Positions 31,839 to 37,599 of a stretch of DNA of 37,599 nucleotides are shown in pieces (the first letter of the stretch is position 1; each line of letters begins with the position of its first letter). The notes beneath the pieces are model-generated. The model was not told where the DNA came from and did not search any database. It saw only the letters and a program-made list of their open reading frames with translations. The stretch lies in assembly GCA_958447445.1 (NCBI GenBank), contig CAUDAE010000005.1:1-37599 (forward strand). Reading direction: 5' to 3'. The stretch is from an uncultured Collinsella sp. Its GTDB lineage: Bacteria; Actinomycetota; Coriobacteriia; Coriobacteriales; Coriobacteriaceae. The translations under genes were made by a program, and so were the position numbers.

Positions 31839-32629
31839 TGCCTATCGGACCTGCGCGTATGCCGCTCTTCGATCACCTGGGAGAGCTCCGTCGCCGTCTG
31901 ACCATCGTGGTCGTATCGGTATTTGCCGCCGCCATCGTGCTGTATTTCGCCACGCCTGTTGTGCTTGACATTTTGGAAGACCCCATCCGCTCCTTTGTGC
32001 CGGACGGTAAGTTCTACATCACCACCACGCTCGGCGGCTTTGGCCTGCGCTTTTCGCTGGCCATCAAGATGGCCGTGGTCATGTGCACGCCCATGATCAT
32101 CTGGCAGATTCTGGCGTTTTTCCTGCCGGCACTGCGCCCCAACGAGCGCAAGTGGGTCGTGCCCACGGTGCTCGCCTCGACGGTGCTGTTCTTCCTGGGC
32201 GCCATCTTCTGCTATTTCATCATCATCCCTGCGGGCTTTGAGTGGCTCATCGGCGAAACCTCGGCCGTCGCCACGGCGCTGCCCGATCTGGAGAACTACG
32301 TCAACATGGAGCTGCTCTTTATGATCGGCTTTGGTGTGGCGTTTGAGCTGCCACTCATCATTTTCTACCTGTCCGTCTTCCATATCGTGTCCTACGCGGC
32401 CTTCCGTGGTGCCTGGCGTTACGTATACGTAGGCCTGCTTGTGGGGTCGGCTGTGATTACGCCCGACGGTTCGCCCGTTACGCTGGGCCTCATGTACGGC
32501 GCCCTGCTTTCGCTCTACGAGATTTCGCTTGCCATCGCCCGTGTGGTCATTACCGCGCGCGAGGGTAAGGAGGGCTTGTTTGTGAGTCGTCTGGACCTGT
32601 TCTCGGACGATGAGGACGACGAGGAGTAA
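31838..32629 (+). CDS. tatC: Sec-independent translocase TatC
   Basis: A 263-residue polytopic membrane protein, the twin-arginine signal receptor. The N-terminal FDHLGELRRRL, the conserved signal-binding segment, is present, and six hydrophobic helices follow. The loop between helices 2 and 3 reads FLPALRPNERK, typical of the family. The C-terminus is an acidic tail (DDEDDEE). Its ATG overlaps the tatA/B stop codon by one base, showing translational coupling; GGAGG lies about 9-10 nt upstream. hypA follows after 6 nt. Confidence 0.95.
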   Translation: MPIGPARMPLFDHLGELRRRLTIVVVSVFAAAIVLYFATPVVLDILEDPIRSFVPDGKFYITTTLGGFGLRFSLAIKMAVVMCTPMIIWQILAFFLPALRPNERKWVVPTVLASTVLFFLGAIFCYFIIIPAGFEWLIGETSAVATALPDLENYVNMELLFMIGFGVAFELPLIIFYLSVFHIVSYAAFRGAWRYVYVGLLVGSAVITPDGSPVTLGLMYGALLSLYEISLAIARVVITAREGKEGLFVSRLDLFSDDEDDEE

Positions 32630-32635
32630 ATCGGT

Positions 32636-32992
32636 ATGCACGAGGTTGGCATTGTCAACGGCATACTCGATACAGTGATTCGCGCGGCGCGTGGGGCGGG
32701 GGCCTCGCGCGCCGTTTTGGTAACGCTGCGTATCGGGGATATGACCGAGATCGTGCGCGAGGCGCTCGACTTTGCCTGGGAGACGTTTCGCGACGAGGAC
32801 CCGCTCACGAAGGGCTGCGAGCTTGCCGTGGAGGAGGTCCATCCACAAAGCGAGTGCCAGGACTGCGGTGAGGTCTTCGATCACGACCGTTTCCATTGCC
32901 GCTGCCCTCAATGTGGCGGCGCCAACGTGCGCCTGCTGCACGGCCGCGAGCTCGACATCGCCAGTATCGAAATCGAAACCCCCGACGATTAG
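32636..32992 (+). CDS. hypA: hydrogenase nickel incorporation protein HypA
   Basis: A 118-residue nickel metallochaperone that helps load Ni into the large subunit of [NiFe]-hydrogenases. The N-terminal MHE nickel site is intact (Met1-His2-Glu3). A zinc ribbon is formed by Cys74-x2-Cys77 and Cys90-x2-Cys93. The gene starts 6 nt after tatC, which places it in the same operon. hypB follows after 55 nt. The other maturation genes (hypC, D, E, F) and the hydrogenase itself are not in the window. Confidence 0.94.
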   Translation: MHEVGIVNGILDTVIRAARGAGASRAVLVTLRIGDMTEIVREALDFAWETFRDEDPLTKGCELAVEEVHPQSECQDCGEVFDHDRFHCRCPQCGGANVRLLHGRELDIASIEIETPDD

Positions 32993-33047
32993 CCCGCTAG
33001 CCATCTGGTGATGGGGTATAAAGGGGCCAAATTAAGGAGCGCTAAGT

Positions 33048-33731
33048 ATGGCTGAGAAAACGATTGATATCGCGTCGCCGATTCTGTCGCGCAATGAGCG
33101 CCTGGCAGATCAGCTGCGACAGCGATTTGATGAGACAGGCACCTATGTGATCAATGTGTTGTCGAGCCCTGGCTCGGGCAAGACCACTACGATTCTGGGC
33201 ACCAACGAGCACCTGCGCGACAAGGCCGGCTTGCGCTGCGCCGTCATCGAGGGCGACATCGCCTCGGATGTCGATGCCATTACCATGAAGGAAGCCGGCA
33301 TGCCCGCCATCCAGATCAACACGGGCGGCCTGTGCCACCTTGAGGGCAATATGATCATGGAGGCCGTTGACGCGTTCGACCAGGCCGTTGGGCTCGATAA
33401 CATCGATGTCATCTTTATCGAAAACGTGGGTAACCTGGTCTGCCCAGTCGACTTTGACCTGGGTGAGAACCTGTCCATCATGATCCTCTCGGTGCCCGAG
33501 GGCGACGACAAGCCCATCAAGTACCCGGGCATCTTCCAGCACGCTGGCGCGCAGCTGCTCAACAAGGTCGACGTGGCTCCGGCTTTCGATTTTGACATGG
33601 ATAGGTATACTAAGACACTCGATGACCTCAATCCGCAGGCGCCGCGGTTTGCCGTGAGCGCGCGCAAGGGCGAGGGCATGGATGCCTGGTGCGATTGGCT
33701 CATCGGGCAGATTGAGCAAGCAAGGGCGTAA
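33048..33731 (+). CDS. hypB: hydrogenase maturation GTPase HypB
   Basis: A 227-residue SIMIBI GTPase that works with HypA to deliver nickel. The P-loop is SSPGSGKTT at about 39-47, with EGDIASDVDA as the following switch region. Cys96-His97 in GGLCHLEG form the conserved metal site in the GTPase domain. The N-terminal CxxCGC motif and the His-rich stretch of some HypB proteins are absent, so it is the minimal type without Ni storage. AAGGAGC lies about 8 nt before the ATG. The topoisomerase gene follows after 54 nt. Confidence 0.95.
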   Translation: MAEKTIDIASPILSRNERLADQLRQRFDETGTYVINVLSSPGSGKTTTILGTNEHLRDKAGLRCAVIEGDIASDVDAITMKEAGMPAIQINTGGLCHLEGNMIMEAVDAFDQAVGLDNIDVIFIENVGNLVCPVDFDLGENLSIMILSVPEGDDKPIKYPGIFQHAGAQLLNKVDVAPAFDFDMDRYTKTLDDLNPQAPRFAVSARKGEGMDAWCDWLIGQIEQARA

Positions 33732-33785
33732 GTCGGCCGCCATACGGGCGGGCGTAGCCGCAGAGATACGAGATAGGAGCCTCTT

Positions 33786-36380
33786 TTGAAGCTCATCATC
33801 GCCGAGAAAAACGACGCCGCGCGTCAGATTGCCGAGCGTCTGTCCACGGGCAAGCCCAAAAAGGACAAGGTGTACAACACCGCCATCTACCGTTTTGAGT
33901 GGAAGGGCGAGGAGTGCGTGACCATCGGCCTTGCCGGTCACATCCTAGCGCCCGATTTTTGCGACAGCGTGCTGTTCGATAAAAAGCTGGGCTGGTATTC
34001 GGTCACCGAGGACGGCGAGATGCTGCCGGCCGACATACCCGATGGCCTGGCGCGTCCGCCCTACGACACCAAGCGCAAGCCGTTTCTTGCCGATGGCATC
34101 TCAATCAAGGGCTGGAAACTCGAGAGCCTGCCTTACCTCACCTGGGCGCCCGTCATTAAGCTACCGGCCGAGAAGGAACTCATTCGTTCGCTCAAGAACC
34201 TCGCCAAGAAGTCCGACAGTGTCATCATCGCCACGGACTTCGATCGCGAGGGCGAGCTGATCGGTTCGGACGCCCTCAACAAGGTGCGCGAGGTTGCGCC
34301 CGACCTGCCGGTCGCCCGCGCCCAGTATTCTTCGTTTACCAAGGCCGAGATCACGCAGGCCTTCGATAATCTCGTCTCGCTCGACCAGAATCTGGCCGAC
34401 GCCGGCGAGAGCCGCCAGCACATCGACCTCATTTGGGGTGCGGTGCTCACGCGCTACCTGACGCTCGCCAAGTTTGGCGGCTTTGGTAACGTGCGCTCTG
34501 CCGGCCGTGTGCAGACGCCGACGCTTGCCCTGGTGGTCGAGCGCGAGCGCGAGCGCATGGCGTTTGTGCCCGAGGACTATTGGCAGATCCGCGGCATGGG
34601 CGCCGCACAGGGTGCTGCCGAGGACGACCGCTTTAAGATTGCGCACAAGACGGCGCGCTTTACCGACAAGGATGCTGCTGAGGCGGCGTACGGCCACGTT
34701 GACGGCGTTGCGACGGCAACCGTCGCCGCGGTGACCAAGCGTTCGCGCAAGCAGCAGCCGCCCACGCCGTTTGCGACCACCTCGCTGCAGGCTGCCGCCG
34801 CAGCCGAGGGCATCTCACCTGCGCGTACCATGCGCATCGCCGAGTCCCTCTACATGGCCGGTCTCATCAGCTACCCGCGTGTCGACAATACCGTGTACCC
34901 TGCGACGCTCGATCTGGGCGCCGTGGTGAGCGACCTTGCAAAGATCAACCCGGCGCTGGCGCCCGTGTGCAAAAAGGTGCTCGCCGGCCCCATGAAGCCC
35001 ACGCGCGGCAAAGTCGAAACCACCGACCACCCGCCTATCTATCCCACGGGCGAGGGCGATCCGTCCGCGCTCGACGGTGGCCAGCGCAAGCTCTACGACC
35101 TCATCGCCCGTCGCTTCCTGGCAACGCTCATGGGTCCCGCGACCATCGAGAACACCAAGCTCGAGCTCGACGTCAATGGTGAGCCGTTCGTGGCTTCGGG
35201 CGATGTGCTCGTGACCCCGGGTTTCCGCGAGGCGTATCCGTATGGACTCAAGCGCGACGAGCAGATGCCGCCGCTGGAGCAGGGCGATGCGGTCGACGTG
35301 TTCGACATTAAGCTCGAGGCCAAGCAGACCGAGCCGCCCGCACGCTACAGCCAGGGCAAGCTCGTGCAGGAGATGGAAAAGCGCGGCCTGGGCACCAAGT
35401 CCACGCGCGCGAGCATCATCGAGCGCCTGTACGCCGTGCGCTATCTCAAAAACGATCCCGTGGAGCCGAGCCAGCTGGGCATCGCCATCATCGATGCACT
35501 GTCGCAGTTTGCCCCGCGCATCACGAGCCCCGATATGACCAGCGAGCTCGACGGCGACATGACCCGCGTGGAGCGCGGCGAGGACACCGAAGAGCATGTC
35601 GTGACGCACTCGCGCGCGCTGCTGGCCGGTGTGCTCGACGAGCTGCTCAAGCATACGCAGGAACTGGGCGATGCTATCAGCGACGCCGTCACGGCCGATG
35701 CGCGCGTGGGCGCCTGCCCCAAGTGCGGCAAGGACTTGGTTATGAAGACGAGCGCCAAGACCCGCGGCAGCTTTATCGGCTGCATGGGCTGGCCCGACTG
35801 CGATGTGACCTATCCGGTGCCGAGCGGCGTCAAGGTGAGCCCGCTCGAGGGCGAGGCTGCTGTGTGCCCCGAATGCGGTGCGCCGCGCATTAAGTGCCAG
35901 CCGTTCCGCCAAAAGGCTTTCGAGATTTGCGTGAACCCCACATGCCCCACCAACTACGAGCCCGACCTTAAGGTGGGCGAGTGCAAGGTGTGCGCCGAGG
36001 CAGGACGCCATGGCGACCTGATCGCACACAAGAGCGAGAAGAGCGGCAAGCGCTTTATCCGCTGCACCAACTATGACGACTGCGGCGTGAGCTATCCGCT
36101 GCCGGCGCGTGGCAAGCTCGAGGCGACGGGCGAGACCTGCCCCGAGTGCGGCGCCCCCATCGTGGTGGTCAACACCGCGCGCGGCCCGTGGCGCATCTGC
36201 GTGAACATGGACTGCCCGACCAAGGAGAAGAAGCCCGCCCGCGGCCGCAAGACCACGACCAAGGCGAGCGCGGCGAAGAAGACCTCGACTGCGAAGAAGA
36301 CGACGGCTAAGAAAGCCACTGCCGCCAAGAAGACGACCGCGAAGAAGTCGACTGCCAAGAAAGCAGCCGCCGACAAGTAA
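33786..36380 (+). CDS. type IA DNA topoisomerase with zinc ribbons and Lys/Ala-rich tail
   Basis: An 864-residue topoisomerase that relaxes negatively supercoiled DNA. The TOPRIM domain shows Glu7 in IIAEKNDA and the DxDxE triad Asp151, Asp153 and Glu155 in DFDREGE. Tyr363 in SYPRVDNTVYP is the nucleophile. This motif and the N-terminus resemble archaeal topoisomerase I more than the Escherichia coli TopA pattern. Four cysteine-rich segments follow (about 640-790), including CPKCGKDL and CPECGAPI. The protein ends in about 50 residues of AKKTTAKK-type repeats resembling histone H1. Translation starts at the TTG at 33786, with AGGAG 7-8 nt upstream and the family N-terminus beginning there. 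Confidence 0.92.
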   Translation: MKLIIAEKNDAARQIAERLSTGKPKKDKVYNTAIYRFEWKGEECVTIGLAGHILAPDFCDSVLFDKKLGWYSVTEDGEMLPADIPDGLARPPYDTKRKPFLADGISIKGWKLESLPYLTWAPVIKLPAEKELIRSLKNLAKKSDSVIIATDFDREGELIGSDALNKVREVAPDLPVARAQYSSFTKAEITQAFDNLVSLDQNLADAGESRQHIDLIWGAVLTRYLTLAKFGGFGNVRSAGRVQTPTLALVVERERERMAFVPEDYWQIRGMGAAQGAAEDDRFKIAHKTARFTDKDAAEAAYGHVDGVATATVAAVTKRSRKQQPPTPFATTSLQAAAAAEGISPARTMRIAESLYMAGLISYPRVDNTVYPATLDLGAVVSDLAKINPALAPVCKKVLAGPMKPTRGKVETTDHPPIYPTGEGDPSALDGGQRKLYDLIARRFLATLMGPATIENTKLELDVNGEPFVASGDVLVTPGFREAYPYGLKRDEQMPPLEQGDAVDVFDIKLEAKQTEPPARYSQGKLVQEMEKRGLGTKSTRASIIERLYAVRYLKNDPVEPSQLGIAIIDALSQFAPRITSPDMTSELDGDMTRVERGEDTEEHVVTHSRALLAGVLDELLKHTQELGDAISDAVTADARVGACPKCGKDLVMKTSAKTRGSFIGCMGWPDCDVTYPVPSGVKVSPLEGEAAVCPECGAPRIKCQPFRQKAFEICVNPTCPTNYEPDLKVGECKVCAEAGRHGDLIAHKSEKSGKRFIRCTNYDDCGVSYPLPARGKLEATGETCPECGAPIVVVNTARGPWRICVNMDCPTKEKKPARGRKTTTKASAAKKTSTAKKTTAKKATAAKKTTAKKSTAKKAAADK

Positions 36381-36402
36381 CGGCGCAGTCGAAACATTGC
36401 CC

Positions 36403-36442
36403 AAAAAACGAGCGAGGGTCCCATGATCCTCGCTCGTTTTTT
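36403..36442 (+). terminator. terminator of the topoisomerase gene
   Basis: AAAAAACGAGCGAGG (36403-36417) pairs perfectly with CCTCGCTCGTTTTTT (36428-36442) over a 10-nt loop. Its symmetry allows it to act on both strands, so it may also stop the minus-strand 36522 gene. Confidence 0.9.
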
Positions 36443-36444
36443 GA

Positions 36445-36503
36445 CCGGCAGTTAGGGACATTCCTTTTTCTGCCGGCAGTTTAGGAACGTCCCTAACTGC
36501 CGG
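36445..36503. repeat. REP-like palindrome, CCGGCAGTTAGGGAC family, copy 1
   Basis: Perfect 15-nt arms (36445-36459 and 36489-36503) enclose further pairing TTCCT/AGGAA and the central palindrome CTGCCGGCAG. A second, truncated copy lies at the right window edge. Confidence 0.75.
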
Positions 36504-36521
36504 CTCGGAAACGACAAGGCG

Positions 36522-37505
36522 TTAGTTCACTTCGACGGGTTTGGCGCCGGGATAGCGCTCCTCAAAGTCTAGGCGGTACTTATTGTCATTGGTGCCCGCC
36601 ACGTTGTCGCGCGACAGCGGCGCCACGATCTCGTTCTTATGGTCCGCGGGCTTTGCGTACTTTAAGCTGATCTCCCAGGCATCGCAGATCGCATCGATGC
36701 GGTGATCCAGGTCGTCGTACAGAGCAATGATGTCCTTCCACGAGCTGTAGTTCTTAGAGCTTGTGGGGACGTCCAGGTCCTCGACGATATCGTAGTACTG
36801 CTCGATGGTGTCTTCCGTGCGCTCGGCGACGTCGGCGAGATTTTGACGGGCGGTACGGTCCTCTTCCAGATAACCGCCATTGAACGCCTCTGCGCAGGCA
36901 CGGACCTGGTTATCGAGATCTTCGAGCAGGTCGTAGTATTCGCTCAGGCGACGGTAGAGGTTTTGCTCGGAGAGGGTCGCCTGGCTGCCATCCTCGTCAT
37001 CATCGTCGTCATCGTCAAAAAGGCTATTGGGGTCGTCGAGAGGCTTGAGGTCATCATCGTCAACATCATGGTGCAGCTTAGTAATCTCGGCAGTCGTTTG
37101 CGTGGCGGCGTTGTCGAAAGGCTTGATCACAAAAAAGATGACCAAGGCGATGATAATTGCCACGAGCACAACGATAACGGCGATAAGCGCCTTGGTGCTG
37201 CTCTTTTTGGCGGCGGGGGCCTGCGGTGAATCAGGCGCGTACGTAGATGCCGGTTGCTGTTGGGGCGGGGTGTCCGCGACGGGTATGCGCTGCGTCGTTT
37301 CGACCGCTGCGGGGCTGGCGGCAGGGTCGGGGCGATAGGCGAGGGGGTCGTCCGGCTTAGCTTGCGGCGTATCGAGGAAGCCGGTCTGCTCAAACGCGGG
37401 TTGGCCATTGCTTGCGGTTGTCTGCTCAACGGGTGCACCGCATGAGGTGCAGAACTTGGCATCATCTGCAAGAAGTTTGCCGCACGAGGCGCAATACCGA
37501 GACAT
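36522..37505 (-). CDS. zinc-ribbon membrane protein with acidic linker, unknown function
   Basis: A 327-residue protein. An N-terminal zinc ribbon (CASCGK, then CTSCGAP; four Cys in the first 30 residues) is followed by a Pro/Gln-rich linker. One strong membrane helix (about 107-130, ALIAVIVVLVAIIIALVIFF) comes next, then an Asp-rich stretch with DDDDDDDED, and a helical C-terminal domain (LSEYYDLLEDLDNQVRACAE) without known motifs. It would sit in the membrane with the ribbon inside and the acidic and helical parts outside. Such zinc-ribbon plus helix proteins are common and mostly uncharacterised in Actinobacteria and Firmicutes. The ATG at 37505 has AAAGGAG 5 nt upstream; the frame extends to 37523 without a better site. 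Confidence 0.8.
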   Translation of the reverse strand: MSRYCASCGKLLADDAKFCTSCGAPVEQTTASNGQPAFEQTGFLDTPQAKPDDPLAYRPDPAASPAAVETTQRIPVADTPPQQQPASTYAPDSPQAPAAKKSSTKALIAVIVVLVAIIIALVIFFVIKPFDNAATQTTAEITKLHHDVDDDDLKPLDDPNSLFDDDDDDDEDGSQATLSEQNLYRRLSEYYDLLEDLDNQVRACAEAFNGGYLEEDRTARQNLADVAERTEDTIEQYYDIVEDLDVPTSSKNYSSWKDIIALYDDLDHRIDAICDAWEISLKYAKPADHKNEIVAPLSRDNVAGTNDNKYRLDFEERYPGAKPVEVN

Positions 37506-37564
37506 TGCCACTCCTTTCGCCACATTTCAAATCAATACGACGATTATACCCAGCGCTCAAAAAA

Positions 37565-37599
37565 GTCGGCAGCTAGGGACGTTCCTTTTCTGCCGGCAC
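37565..37599. repeat. REP-like palindrome, copy 2, cut by the window edge
   Basis: GTCGGCAGCTAGGGACGTTC and the following CTTTTCTGCCGGCA match the left half of the element at 36445-36503 with few differences. The right half lies outside the window. It sits just upstream of the zinc-ribbon gene. Confidence 0.65.

Noticed and set aside
34815..36461. 548-aa antisense ORF opposite the topoisomerase gene
   Set aside because: It is a shadow frame; the zinc ribbons and active site are on the plus strand.
1..37599. CRISPR array, prophage, insertion sequence or defence island
   Set aside because: No regularly spaced repeats, no integrase or transposase motifs, and no restriction, toxin or nuclease cluster were found; nearly all genes are ordinary metabolic or housekeeping genes.

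Overview
The window reads as a chromosomal stretch of a high-GC, anaerobic gut actinomycete of class Coriobacteriia, most likely Collinsella or a close relative. This is inferred from codon bias, the actinobacterial versions of several enzymes (MocR-fold aspartate aminotransferase, a topoisomerase IA with several zinc ribbons and an H1-like tail, family II pyrophosphatase), a PTS sugar locus, HypA/HypB, and frequent GTG/TTG starts. No search could be run, so the genus is an inference. About 33 protein genes are supported. I see no rRNA, tRNA, CRISPR array, prophage or transposase gene.

Layout. 1-7.3 kb: a small membrane protein, a metallophosphoesterase, gluQ (minus), a large DUF2207 membrane protein, a GNAT acetyltransferase (minus) and purH. 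7.4-11.9 kb: an unrecognised 244-aa protein, then a PucR-type regulator divergent from an ornithine-cyclodeaminase-family gene and a PLP aminotransferase, which look like a regulated amino-acid module. 12-18.8 kb: a response regulator/histidine kinase pair of intramembrane-sensing type, a universal stress protein, undecaprenyl-diphosphatase and a PcrA/UvrD helicase. 19-26 kb: a carbohydrate locus with manA and a GntR/UTRA regulator on the minus strand, facing a GH1 phospho-glycosidase, PTS IIC, IIB and IIA, and then a ROK kinase. Its gene content parallels the Bacillus subtilis gmu (glucomannan oligosaccharide) operon without the secreted mannanase. 26-29.3 kb: Mn-dependent pyrophosphatase, NhaA behind a terminator-like leader hairpin, and a small minus-strand protein. 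29.4-37.6 kb: aspartate aminotransferase, a STAS protein, tatA/B-tatC-hypA-hypB in tight succession, topoisomerase IA, and a zinc-ribbon membrane protein.

How the genes work together. The sugar locus would import and phosphorylate a beta-linked disaccharide (IIABC), cleave it (GH1), and send the products to glycolysis (ManA, ROK). TatA/C and HypA/HypB are adjacent, which fits export and nickel loading of a [NiFe]-hydrogenase encoded elsewhere.

The most unusual non-coding content is a dense set of palindromic intergenic elements. Three are about 90-115 nt long imperfect palindromes placed directly behind genes. At least four other families are REP-like, built around GGGAC or GGGGTCAGGTT cores, and one of these sits inside the 5' leader of the sugar operon.
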